Source of the DNA: Pseudobacteroides sp.
Lineage (GTDB): Bacteria; Bacillota; Clostridia; Acetivibrionales; DSM-2933
Reading direction: 5' to 3'
NCBI RefSeq assembly: GCF_036567765.1
Contig: NZ_DATCTU010000008.1
Location: 1-64,000, forward strand
Length of the DNA: 64,000 bases
Shown here: positions 53,090 through 62,130 of the stretch, one piece after another
How positions within the stretch are numbered: position 1 is the stretch's first letter
How the letters are laid out: each line of letters begins with the position of its first letter
The notes under the pieces: generated by a model
Seen by the model: only the letters and a program-made list of their open reading frames with translations
The model's database searches: none
What the model was told of the DNA's origin: nothing
Program-made: the position numbers and the translations under genes

Positions 53090-53545
53090 TCAATTATACT
53101 TGCAAGTTCTAAATTTACCCTCTATCCAAAAAGTCGCTTCTATTGTGCGAAACTTTAGTAAACGGAATTTTGGATCAACAATGCCTTTGCTGAAAAATTT
53201 TCTATGAGACTCATTCCAAAGCTGTTCTTGCAATTCCCTATCATCAACAAATTCGACATTTCCAATCAAAGTAACACTATCTCCACCCAACGTATAACAA
53301 ACACTTGCTTTACTGTTTTTTTCGAAATGGGTTACTTTACCATTTAATTCAGAGCGTTTTGAAGTAATAAAATAAATATCAGAGAATTTTGTTGCTTTCA
53401 GCTTTGAAATTGCACAAATTCGAGGATATCCATTTTCATTGATGGATGCAAGGGTTAAAACAGAGCATTTTTCTAATAATGCACTTGCTTTTTCTTCAAT
53501 CTCTTTTCTTCTTTCTTTTTGAATTTCACTTGCTGCTTTTGGCAT
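53090..53545 (-). CDS. Pyridoxamine 5'-phosphate oxidase-like flavin protein
   Basis: The ~151-residue protein has the split-barrel FMN-binding fold of the PNPOx-like family: KCSVLTLASINENGYPRICA, KFSDIYFITSKRSELNGKV and SKASVCYTLGGDSVTLIGNV. These are typically small flavin or F420 reductases; the substrate is unknown. The start ATG at 53545 lies 11 bases after GGAG; other in-frame starts are possible. It is 53 bases downstream of a MerR-type regulator on the same strand, which may control it. Confidence 0.82.
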   Translation of the reverse strand: MPKAASEIQKERRKEIEEKASALLEKCSVLTLASINENGYPRICAISKLKATKFSDIYFITSKRSELNGKVTHFEKNSKASVCYTLGGDSVTLIGNVEFVDDRELQEQLWNESHRKFFSKGIVDPKFRLLKFRTIEATFWIEGKFRTCKYN

Positions 53546-53598
53546 AGTAATCATTTCTCCTATCGGTGCAATTTGCTTATTTGGCAAATCACAGACGT

Positions 53599-54570
53599 TT
53601 ATTTTATCTTTATCGGTGTCAGCAAATCGAGTTGAATAAATTGTTTTGCCTTTTCATTACCTGCAAAATATGAATATGCGTTAAGATGCTCTTCTAAGCA
53701 ACCATTCATTCCGAGTGGTTCCCGTGCATCATATTCATATTCGCTACTGTTCATAACCCATTGATCAAGAAGATGCCATTCGTGGAAATGACCCATCTTG
53801 ATACAATGAGCTGCATACAAGCCGCCCTCGAAGGATTTTTTTTGTAACGAAGATGGCACATCCAAATCATCAGGAATGGTTACCCACAATTCATAACCAT
53901 ATGTTTCATTACCAGTTGGCGAAGGATTATTAAACCCAAACATTCTCAAATCGGGTTTTATTTTTTGAAGCTCAATGCTTCTAATAAATTCATTGAGTGG
54001 TTTCCCTGCATTATCTTCGGGATTTTCGCCAAAATAGTGGCTTGCCGCAACGGTGCAAGGGGGTAGATAAATAATACGCACATTCTTTAAAGTTGATAAA
54101 GTTTCATTTGCTTTGTTTAGGTCGTCCACAGAGCACTCCCCCTTAAAATTAATTTTTGAAAGACTAAGCGTTTGAATAACACTCATGATATCAGCATCAT
54201 CGAGCATGTCAAGTTTGATGTGTGTGTGCACCACTGAATTTAATCGTGTAATAAATATACTCAAAATATCCCTTATTGTTTGAAGTGCAGTTATCTCATC
54301 ATCAAGCTCATCTATACCTTCCTGAAAAATTTCAATAATTTTTGTTTGCTTGATATCATTAAAAATTAAAGCGATTTTTTTCAACGAAATACGAAGTTTC
54401 CGCAGTGTGATAATCTGTTGCAGGCGTCTTATAGCAAACTCATCATACACACGATACGCATAGTCTTGCTTGCGAGTGCTGGGCAATAGTCCAATTTCAT
54501 CGTAATATCGAAGCATTCTTGTTGAAACATTAAAAGTTTTTGTAACTTCGCTGATTGTCATCAGTTTCAT
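53599..54570 (-). CDS. MerR-family regulator with GyrI-like effector domain
   Basis: The N-terminal winged helix (MTISEVTKTFNVSTRMLRYY, then LLPSTRKQDYAYRVYDE) is of the MerR type. A coiled-coil linker (about 80-115) and a C-terminal ~150-residue GyrI/BmrR-like ligand domain follow. Like BmrR it would turn on nearby genes when bound by a small hydrophobic molecule; the flavin-protein gene downstream is the natural candidate. AAAGGAGG precedes the ATG. Confidence 0.85.
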   Translation of the reverse strand: MKLMTISEVTKTFNVSTRMLRYYDEIGLLPSTRKQDYAYRVYDEFAIRRLQQIITLRKLRISLKKIALIFNDIKQTKIIEIFQEGIDELDDEITALQTIRDILSIFITRLNSVVHTHIKLDMLDDADIMSVIQTLSLSKINFKGECSVDDLNKANETLSTLKNVRIIYLPPCTVAASHYFGENPEDNAGKPLNEFIRSIELQKIKPDLRMFGFNNPSPTGNETYGYELWVTIPDDLDVPSSLQKKSFEGGLYAAHCIKMGHFHEWHLLDQWVMNSSEYEYDAREPLGMNGCLEEHLNAYSYFAGNEKAKQFIQLDLLTPIKIK

Positions 54571-54696
54571 CTGTTCGCCTCCTTTCTGAAATTATTGTAA
54601 TGGAAGACACGACGTCAAAGTCAATAGGCTTTCATAAATATTTTAATGTTATAAATAATCGCAAGTTCGCAATATAAAACTACCGTGAAGCAAAAT

Positions 54697-54890
54697 AGTC
54701 TTCATAGCCTCACCCTTATAAATCCGTGATAGCCATAGGTAAGCCTTTGAAGTAATCTCAGGCTTTTCCCCTGCTCCAAACCGGACAGGAAACTTTCGCT
54801 TCATCCGGCTTTCCAACAAACTAACCTACTTACCCCCATCGGCTTTCAACCCTGCTACTTCACAATAGCAGAATGTTTCAATTCTTTGAC
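54697..54890. repeat. Palindromic intergenic repeat, copy M (divergent)
   Basis: It starts CTTCATAGCCTCACCC and is followed by ATCCGTGATAGCCATAGGTAAGCC, again the CTTCAAAGCC-type edge, and then CTTTGAAG in reverse sense. The middle is unlike other copies. IS copy 2 begins at its right end. Confidence 0.5.
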
Positions 54891-54950
54891 AATGTCTGTA
54901 GCTGCTTTTCAAAATTTCGCCGCTTCGCGGAATGGGCCCTAAATAGCCGT

Positions 54951-55760
54951 CTAAATACCTCTGACATTAAAATAAATATCTGCTGGTGTTTCATAACTCA
55001 AGGATTCATGTGGTCTTATATTGTTATAGTATTCTATATAGTCCTTTGTAATCTGCTTTAATTGGGATCTAGTATGATAAAGCTTCTCCCATTTATATGA
55101 CCTAAAAAATCGCTCTATCCGTTGATTGTCTAGTACTCGTCCCTTTCCATCCATAGAAATTTTGATAGAATTCCCTTTTAAAAGGTTTATGTATTTCTCG
55201 CTTGTGAATTGTGCTCCCTGATCACTACTAATTATTTCCGGTGCCCTATGCTTTTTATTAGTATCTATTACAAAACCCATTTCAAGGGTATTTGAAAGTG
55301 AATATCCTACTATATAGCGTGAATACCAATCTATAATTGCAACCATGTACATAAATCTATGATGCATCCTGCAGTAAGTTATATCAGCTGACTATACCTG
55401 GCTTGGGTGATCAATTTTCAAGCCTCGAGGTAAGTATGGGTAAAGGTATTTAACGTGTAACCTTTTGCTAAGATTCGGTCCAGGACAAAATCCATGAAGC
55501 CCCATTTCTCTCATGTATCTGCGTGTACGCTTTCTGTTGATCCTGATGTTAAAATCCCTGTTTAAGAATATTGTCATCCTACGGTAACCTAAGTCTGGGT
55601 GTTTGTATATAGCTCATCTATTTTTCGTTTGATATATAACTCTTCTTGGCTTATGGACACAGGTATATAGTACAGGCTTGTACGGTTGATTGTAAGCAAC
55701 TCAGCCTGCTTTGATATGCTTAATTTTTCATTTTCTTTTTCAATCATTTCTACCCGGTCT
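54951..55760 (-). pseudogene. IS3 OrfB transposase with frameshift and stop (copy 2)
   Basis: It starts MIEKENEKLSISKQAELLTI near 55750. A shift near 55607 moves it into RINRKRTRRYMREMGLHG. A TAG follows HPSQV, then it resumes with SADITYCRMHHRFMYMVAII. Catalytic residues appear in AIIDWYSRYIVGYSL (Asp), SSDQGAQFTS (Asp) and NQRIERFFRSYKWE (Glu). Two lesions make it inactive. Confidence 0.85.
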
Positions 55761-56063
55761 TTTCGGGTACAGGAATTGGCTAGATTTTTTTAAAAGCCAG
55801 GACACTTCATATGAGAGCTGTCCTATCTGCTTTAAAAGCTCGTCCTTTTCCTTTTCATGGGACTGTTTGACCTTTTCCATTTCATCAGTTTCTTTTCTGA
55901 AGGCTCTGCCTGCATTCTGGATGAATTCCGCTTTCCACCGGCTAAGCTGGTTAGGATGCACTTCGTAATATGCAGCTATTTCGGTTAGCGTTTTTTCTTC
56001 CCTTAAGACCTCAAGTACGATTTTTGCTTTTTCTTCCGGTCTATAATTTCTTCTCTTTTCCAT
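55740..56063 (-). CDS. IS3-family OrfA (HTH) protein, copy 2
   Basis: The 107-residue protein has the same helix-turn-helix (TEIAAYYEVHPNQLSRWK) and zipper helix as copy 1. A two-base difference in the A-rich slip region gives it a longer tail in another frame (SWLLKKSSQFLYPKRPG). Confidence 0.85.
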   Translation of the reverse strand: MEKRRNYRPEEKAKIVLEVLREEKTLTEIAAYYEVHPNQLSRWKAEFIQNAGRAFRKETDEMEKVKQSHEKEKDELLKQIGQLSYEVSWLLKKSSQFLYPKRPGRND

Positions 56064-56152
56064 AGCATAATTCTAACTTATTTTTTTGTATTTGTCTGTA
56101 CAATTTTCTGGTATCATTATACCTCCGCACAAAACATTAATTATAAAAGATT

Positions 56153-58648
56153 CTACTCAATCAATCCATATTTTATCTTTATTCTCTCCAATTTTTCTAT
56201 CATTGGGACAGAAATAACCAAGAGAAAAAAAACTGTTGCCAATGCATGTATGAGATCAAAAGGAATTCCCATGAGATATGAAGAAATAAACATATTCGTT
56301 GTAGGCTTTGCCTGCCATATTATAACCGAAGCAGTGTTCATGACACTTCCATATATTAAAAATGTTGCAAAGCCGCCGAATATACACAGTGAGCTTCTTA
56401 ATTTCATCAAAAATCCCTTTTGAGAAAGAATACCTGCTAGAAAACCAATTATCCCAAATGCAAACATCTGCCATGGAGTCCATGGCCCCTGTCCAAAAAA
56501 CATATTGGAAACAAAACCTGTTACGGCTCCAACAAGGAATCCTGTCTCACCTCCAAAGCAAACACCAGAAATAATGACTATAGCTACCACAGGTTTGAAC
56601 TGAGGCAGCATGAAAAATGCAGCACGCCCAGCAACTCCCAAAGCACAGAGAACAGAGATAACTATAAGTTCCCTTGCTTGAGGCTTTCTCCTCTCAAAAA
56701 CTAAGACAAAGGGCAGCATAGTTTCTAAAATGATAACTAGACTGATAAAGTAATATTTTCTGTCACCCAAGAAGTAGATTCCCACATATATTGTTAACGG
56801 GATGGCTAATAGTATCATAGCCATAGCTGCAAGTGTACGTTTGGAAAGCTTGTGCTCATTTCCTTTATGGCTTAAAGAAGGCTTCACCTGTTTATGATTA
56901 ACATCAATGTTACTAGGTATAAACAGCCCATTTTCGCCCACAGCTGGCATTTTAGCTGGTTCATCGACCTCGCCGCCCAAAGCCATAATAATATCTTCTG
57001 GAAGGATGGCTGTGGAAAGCAGGTTTCGTGCCATACGGTTTGCGGTAGTGGTATAAAAGTTCTTTCCCGAGAAAAAGCGGTGGGGCGTGTCCTCGCTTAC
57101 TATGCTTCCATCAAAGAACATCCCGCAGCAGTCGGCATAGCGGGCACAAAAATCAATGTCATGGGATACCATAACTACCGTTGTTCCAGAAGCTATAAGG
57201 CTCTTTAATATTCCCGCCAATTTTTCTTTCAAGTATGCATCAAGGCCCTTTGTAGGCTCATCCAATAACAGTATCCTGGGCCTGCCAAGAAGCACCTTTG
57301 CTATGGCAGCACGCTGCTGCTCGCCTCCTGATAGATCGTAGGGATGCATTGAAAGAAGACCATCAAGCTCACAAAACCTCGACACTTCCGCAATAAGGTA
57401 TTTTTGCTGATCTTTACATACTTTTCTGCCTGCAAACATCTCAAGTAGGTCCAGCTCAACTGTTTTTTTTACAAACAGAGCCTTAGGATTTTGAGGCAAT
57501 ATGCCTAGAAGTCCATTGTATTTCTCATAATCAGTAATATCTGAAAGCAGCCGTCCACATATCTTCACCGTTCCTCGATATGGTTTTAATATACCTGATA
57601 TTAAAGAAAGGCTGGTAGTCTTACCAGTACCATTGCCTCCAACAATGGCATAAACCTTGCCTGGATAGATTTTAAGAGTCAGGCCTTTTACCACGTCTGG
57701 CAGATACTTGTCATACTTAAACCACACTTCTTTTATTTCAATTACAGGATCTATAGCAGATTCATTGACAGATTTCTGCAAAGAGTCATATGGTATTGCA
57801 GCTTCGTTAATGGTTCTTTTTTCTGCAATTTGCTTAAGCCAATTCCTTCCTTCTCTCACTGTAACCGGACACTCAAGATCATTATCAATATGGGCATAAA
57901 CCCGCATAGGAGCAGGCATGGCCATAAACATTTGGTGCCCAAGTTCCTTTAGCTTTTTTCCAACAACCTTAGGTGTTCCGTCGGCTATTACGTGCCCTTT
58001 GTCCAAAACAATAACCCTGTCCGAAATTGGTAAAGCTTCTTCCAGTCGATGCTCTGTGAGAAGTATTGTTATTCCAAGCTCCCGATTTATTTTTTCTATT
58101 GCTTTTAAAAAGTCGTTTGCAGCAATAGGATCAAGCTGACTTGTAGGTTCATCCAGTATAAGTACTGAGGGCTGCATTGCCATGATTGCAGCTAGATTTA
58201 GAAGTTGTTTTTGACCACCGGATAGTTCGGTAACACTTTTGTGGAACCATGATTGTATTCCGAAAAATGAACTCATTTCAGCCACTCTTGTACGTATTTC
58301 TTGTGTTTCATAGCCAAGGCTTTCCAAACCAAAGGCCAGTTCATGCCACACCTTGTCTGTAACAATCTGATTGTCGGGACTTTGTAGAACAAATCCGATT
58401 TTTTCACTTTGCGATCTATGGTTAAGAAGTTCAATCTGTACACCTTCATAAAGTATTTTTCCCTCTATGACACCGTGGGGAGTAAGAGAACTTTTAAGAA
58501 GACGAAGAAGGGTTGTTTTTCCGCAGCCAGATTTTCCACAGATGGTCACAAATTGCCCCTGTTCGATGCCAAGGCATATATCCTTCAAGGCCGGTTGGGA
58601 CCTACCAGGATACGTAAATGTTAGGTGCTCGATTTTAAAAGTTTCCAT
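56153..58648 (-). CDS. ECF transporter A-A'-S fusion protein
   Basis: One ~831-residue chain carries two ABC ATPases and a membrane substrate-binding (S) part. The first ATPase (about 3-235) has GKSGCGKTTLLRL, LSGGQKQ and LILDEPTSQLD. The second (about 305-530) has GGNGTGKTTSLSL, LSGGEQQR and LLLDEPTKGLD. The S part (about 630-815) has about six membrane segments and GQGPWTPWQMFAFGIIGF. The start ATG (58648) follows GGGAGG. The two ATPases and the S component of ECF transporters are usually separate proteins. With EcfT downstream of the surface proteins, it should import a vitamin, possibly a corrinoid; substrate inferred from neighbours. Confidence 0.88.
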   Translation of the reverse strand: METFKIEHLTFTYPGRSQPALKDICLGIEQGQFVTICGKSGCGKTTLLRLLKSSLTPHGVIEGKILYEGVQIELLNHRSQSEKIGFVLQSPDNQIVTDKVWHELAFGLESLGYETQEIRTRVAEMSSFFGIQSWFHKSVTELSGGQKQLLNLAAIMAMQPSVLILDEPTSQLDPIAANDFLKAIEKINRELGITILLTEHRLEEALPISDRVIVLDKGHVIADGTPKVVGKKLKELGHQMFMAMPAPMRVYAHIDNDLECPVTVREGRNWLKQIAEKRTINEAAIPYDSLQKSVNESAIDPVIEIKEVWFKYDKYLPDVVKGLTLKIYPGKVYAIVGGNGTGKTTSLSLISGILKPYRGTVKICGRLLSDITDYEKYNGLLGILPQNPKALFVKKTVELDLLEMFAGRKVCKDQQKYLIAEVSRFCELDGLLSMHPYDLSGGEQQRAAIAKVLLGRPRILLLDEPTKGLDAYLKEKLAGILKSLIASGTTVVMVSHDIDFCARYADCCGMFFDGSIVSEDTPHRFFSGKNFYTTTANRMARNLLSTAILPEDIIMALGGEVDEPAKMPAVGENGLFIPSNIDVNHKQVKPSLSHKGNEHKLSKRTLAAMAMILLAIPLTIYVGIYFLGDRKYYFISLVIILETMLPFVLVFERRKPQARELIVISVLCALGVAGRAAFFMLPQFKPVVAIVIISGVCFGGETGFLVGAVTGFVSNMFFGQGPWTPWQMFAFGIIGFLAGILSQKGFLMKLRSSLCIFGGFATFLIYGSVMNTASVIIWQAKPTTNMFISSYLMGIPFDLIHALATVFFLLVISVPMIEKLERIKIKYGLIE

Positions 58649-59511
58649 TTTCTTTCCTCCCAAAGTTCAATTGCTATCGGCCATATTCCTAGTAAAAAAT
58701 ATGCAACCAAAACGCTTAAAGAGTAGTTTGTTAACCTTGTGCCCTTCATGGATGGGAAGTACCGCCACTTAAGTGATCCTATAAAGAAACCAATCAACAC
58801 ATATAAACCCGTGCCCCCAATGACACATAATGTTCTTTTATCTCTTTGGTCAAAACGGAATATGGAAAAGGCTGTACGGCCTGTTAGTCCATATCCGCGG
58901 CTTTTCATGCTATCTGCTGTCTCAATGGCATTTTCCAATGCCCAGGTAACCATAATCGACAATATTTTAATGCCATGCCTTGCTCTTGCTAGGACTCCAC
59001 CATTGGACACATCCCGTCCAATACACTTTTGTGCATTGGATATGACCTTTAACTGTGCCTTGAATCTTGGTACAAGACGCAGCGTCATGGAAAGAATAAG
59101 GGATAATGCAGGTATTAATCGTCCAAACAAGTATATGAACTTATCAGAAGTCATGATTTCATTGTAGCAGGAAAACCAACATAATACTGTAAAGATCATG
59201 GTGGATGCTGCTATACCATAGACTATTGATTCCAGTGTCAGAGGATTGCCGCTTTTGAGATAAGTGATAATGGTTACGCCTTCATGATTGAACGCAGGAT
59301 TGATAAGTGCAGCAACTATAATCATCGGTAACATATATTTAAGGTTAAAAACCAAAGCTTTTTTTCCTTTTAACATCACTGAATAGGTAAAAGCACAAGA
59401 AAGCGAAATTGCCAGGCAAACTGGATGCATAAAGAACATGGAACAAAATAGCACAAGGGTAAAATATAAAAAGTTTATTATCGGATGATATCCTGCGAAT
59501 GCTTTATTCAT
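58621..59511 (-). CDS. ECF transporter T component
   Basis: The 296-residue membrane protein has about six to seven membrane segments and the cytoplasmic coupling helices with RARHG and SMKSRGYG, the Arg-Gly motifs by which EcfT grips the two ATPases. Its end overlaps the start of the A-A'-S gene by 28 bases, and its start lies three bases after the gene upstream. Confidence 0.88.
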   Translation of the reverse strand: MNKAFAGYHPIINFLYFTLVLFCSMFFMHPVCLAISLSCAFTYSVMLKGKKALVFNLKYMLPMIIVAALINPAFNHEGVTIITYLKSGNPLTLESIVYGIAASTMIFTVLCWFSCYNEIMTSDKFIYLFGRLIPALSLILSMTLRLVPRFKAQLKVISNAQKCIGRDVSNGGVLARARHGIKILSIMVTWALENAIETADSMKSRGYGLTGRTAFSIFRFDQRDKRTLCVIGGTGLYVLIGFFIGSLKWRYFPSMKGTRLTNYSLSVLVAYFLLGIWPIAIELWEERKWKLLKSST

Positions 59512-59514
59512 ACC

Positions 59515-60450
59515 CTAACCTCCAATAGCACTGTGTCCACCCACATCATTGCCCAAATCACAGGTGTAAACCCATTCAATAGCATCTCCCTGTTTTAACT
59601 GATAACGAGAACAGCCATAATTGGGAAACCAACCGTTGACCTTGTACATCCAGCCTGAAAGCTCTCCACAGTCAAACTCATAAAGATTACCTATACCCTC
59701 TATATAAGCACTATTGTATATGGGTGTATTTACAAATTCCATGTGTATCTTGTTCCCCTTCATTTCCCTTAAAAGAACATTAAATACGCTCTCTCCCTCA
59801 TAGAAAGCAACTTCTTTTTTCCCAAAGATAACACCATCACCAGGAACCAGTTCCACTTTTTCAGGGTCCAGCCGTTTTATATTCTTAAGAATGGTGTCAC
59901 ATCTCACAGTGAGCGTGCAGGTATGTATCTTATCTGATATATTTACATTTTGCGGTTCCACTGGAATAGGCTTACCCTTTGGCACTGGATTAGTGAGGTA
60001 CTTATCTTTACCAGTATCAGAATCAATTTTCATTCCCTTTGATTGAGAATAACCTATATTACCTGGCTCTACACTCTCTTTAGTACCTTTTGGAATTTCC
60101 GCAGTCAGATTAAGCTTTTCTTCTGAGGTAAGTAATCCCTTTTCTCCACTTGGCATACTCCTATTTATGAGGACTGTTCTTGGTGTTGTGATACTCTTTA
60201 CCAAGGGTGTATTTAAAGGCTTTGAGGAACCGTTTGGAGTATTGTTCGACGGTAATACAGTTGATATTTGGTCTGTATTAAGGATAGTATCAGGTCTGTT
60301 CGTTGATCCAGCTACAAGCTGGAATGGAGAACTTTTTGGGGTCTCATCAACATCTCCAGACCCCGGTGCGTTTCCGCCCTCAAAAAACGATATTACCAAT
60401 ACTGCGGCAATGATTAAAGTTATTAGGATTTTTACAGCATTTTTTTTCAT
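59515..60450 (-). CDS. Membrane-anchored protein with transcobalamin-like DUF4430 domain
   Basis: An N-terminal anchor (residues 5-24) and a long Pro/Ser/Thr-rich region (about 30-185) lead to a DUF4430 beta-grasp domain at the C-terminus: SVFNVLLREMKGNKIHMEF, IEGIGNLYEFDCGELSGWMY and KVNGWFPNYGCSRYQLKQGD. This domain is the one found at the C-terminus of animal transcobalamin and intrinsic factor. It would sit outside the membrane near the ECF transporter and may present the ligand to it. The role is inferred. Confidence 0.8.
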   Translation of the reverse strand: MKKNAVKILITLIIAAVLVISFFEGGNAPGSGDVDETPKSSPFQLVAGSTNRPDTILNTDQISTVLPSNNTPNGSSKPLNTPLVKSITTPRTVLINRSMPSGEKGLLTSEEKLNLTAEIPKGTKESVEPGNIGYSQSKGMKIDSDTGKDKYLTNPVPKGKPIPVEPQNVNISDKIHTCTLTVRCDTILKNIKRLDPEKVELVPGDGVIFGKKEVAFYEGESVFNVLLREMKGNKIHMEFVNTPIYNSAYIEGIGNLYEFDCGELSGWMYKVNGWFPNYGCSRYQLKQGDAIEWVYTCDLGNDVGGHSAIGG

Positions 60451-60464
60451 TTATTATCACACCA

Positions 60465-62099
60465 TTAAAGTAAATTTGCTTTTTCCAGCATTCTATAAAA
60501 CATCTCTGCAATTTCACAACGCTTTATTGCTTTTTGAGGCAGTATTGCCAAATCATTTGAAGAAAGAATATCTTTACTGTAGCAGAAAGCCAGAGAACTC
60601 TGTGCCCAGTTACTGCTTTTTACATAGTCGCTAAACTGTGCAAGTATATCTCTTATCTCCCCAGCATCCGCACTTATATCCATTCCGCATAGCTTTGCCG
60701 TTCTTGCCATCATGGTCGCTGCTTCCTCTCTTGTAATTGTACTGGCAGGATTGAAACTGGCAACTGAGGTACCGTTTACAATGCCGTATGCGTAGGCTGT
60801 ATTCACATAGGAAATATACCACGATCCAGCCGGAACATCGTTAAACACATTATTTGACTTAGTAGGCAATCCCAATCCCTTCACAACAATGGTGGCAAAC
60901 TCTGCACGGGTCATTGTAGCGTCAGGAACAAAATCCTTGTCAGTTTTTCCGTTTAGTATGCCTCGTGCTGCCAAATCTTCAATGGCTGGCTTATTTACAT
61001 GGGTACTAATGTCAGCGAAGGTTTTACCGGATGCTTTCAAAGGCATGAATTTCACATCTGGACTTTTATCCGGAAGTCCTTTCTCTACCTTAGCTACCCC
61101 ATTATGGACTCCCTGGGATGCTGTTTCTTCGCTCATACGGTATAAGCTTTTTTTGCCATCTCTCATCCGCTGTGCGGCCACAAGTGCATAAAACGCCTGT
61201 TCTGTTGCCATTTGATTAAGTCCTTCCTTGCTGTAGGTATGAAGAAAACCGCCCTTCTTTATATAATAGGTCATAAGGTTATCAAATAAAGTATATCCGT
61301 TTTTCACAAACCTTTGGTCATCAAGTGAAATACCAAGCTCACATAGGGCAACAATAACCTGAGCCACGCTTTCTGAATTGGATGTCCCCCAGCTAAAGTA
61401 TCCCCCTTCTTCCCCCTGCATTTTAGAAAGACATGCTATCGCTTTATCTATTGCAGCTGCCACATCACTGCGATTTTGATATTTTGACAGGGCTTGCAAG
61501 GCCATAGCCGTGATATCCGGATCAGAACTTGTCCCGCTTAAATTAAAACCTCCATCTTCAAGCTGCTTGGATAATATTGCCTGGATGTACAAATCCCGTG
61601 TTGCCTGAGTTTTGGCACTACTGTTTGCTGGAACTTCATAGTTTCCGCTGTCAAGTGCAATCAGTGCCCATACAGGACCATTTATACCCTGCCAAATTGT
61701 CTTTTCGTAATCTCCCAATGCATTTAAAAGATTGTATCCTGCCACCTTTGCAGGGTCTTTTCCTATAGAGGTCAATGCCAAAATAACACGGGAATATTCG
61801 GTGTACTTCTTTAAATGAAGTACACCATTACATGCCTTTACATATGATTCCAAAGAGTCATAGTACGTATTATAATAGTTATCATCCACATGGAAGCCAG
61901 AACGTGACAGACCTAATATAACCCATTCGCCGCCAATAGAACCCACCTGAGGATTTTTTACTGTTTTAAGAAGGTATTCCGCTGTGTTATTAATAGCATC
62001 ATCCAATATATCATTAGTTGAACCAAATGATGTAACAAAACAGCTTGAAATTATGATAATTATGATAAATTGGACAATAGCCTTCATGGATTTTCTCAT
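60465..62099 (-). CDS. SLH-anchored prenyltransferase/transcobalamin-like alpha-barrel protein
   Basis: After a signal peptide (1-26), residues ~30-310 are helical repeats of the prenyltransferase/squalene-cyclase type: NGPVWALIALDSGNYEVP, QLEDGGFNLSG, ITAMALQALSKYQ and GGYFSWGTSNSESVAQVIVA. The alpha domain of transcobalamin has the same alpha-barrel fold. The last ~180 residues form three SLH domains (e.g. TFADISTHVNKPAIEDLA, VPDATMTRAEFATI) that bind the cell wall. No terpenoid-enzyme Asp motif is seen, so ligand binding is more likely than catalysis. Confidence 0.82.
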   Translation of the reverse strand: MRKSMKAIVQFIIIIIISSCFVTSFGSTNDILDDAINNTAEYLLKTVKNPQVGSIGGEWVILGLSRSGFHVDDNYYNTYYDSLESYVKACNGVLHLKKYTEYSRVILALTSIGKDPAKVAGYNLLNALGDYEKTIWQGINGPVWALIALDSGNYEVPANSSAKTQATRDLYIQAILSKQLEDGGFNLSGTSSDPDITAMALQALSKYQNRSDVAAAIDKAIACLSKMQGEEGGYFSWGTSNSESVAQVIVALCELGISLDDQRFVKNGYTLFDNLMTYYIKKGGFLHTYSKEGLNQMATEQAFYALVAAQRMRDGKKSLYRMSEETASQGVHNGVAKVEKGLPDKSPDVKFMPLKASGKTFADISTHVNKPAIEDLAARGILNGKTDKDFVPDATMTRAEFATIVVKGLGLPTKSNNVFNDVPAGSWYISYVNTAYAYGIVNGTSVASFNPASTITREEAATMMARTAKLCGMDISADAGEIRDILAQFSDYVKSSNWAQSSLAFCYSKDILSSNDLAILPQKAIKRCEIAEMFYRMLEKANLL

Positions 62100-62130
62100 A
62101 ACTTGTTATTCCTTTCCTTTATCATACCCC

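Larger units (their letters stand above)
54900..56125 (-). mobile_element. IS3-family element, full length but decayed (copy 2)
   Basis: It shares both ends and all coding sequence with the shorter element at 12.9-13.7 kb, and is ~1.2 kb, the usual IS3-family size. Ends run from CCGCTTCGCGGAATGG (left) to TCTGGTATCATTATACC (right). Exact ends and target duplication could not be fixed. OrfB is broken, so it is not autonomous. Confidence 0.8.
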
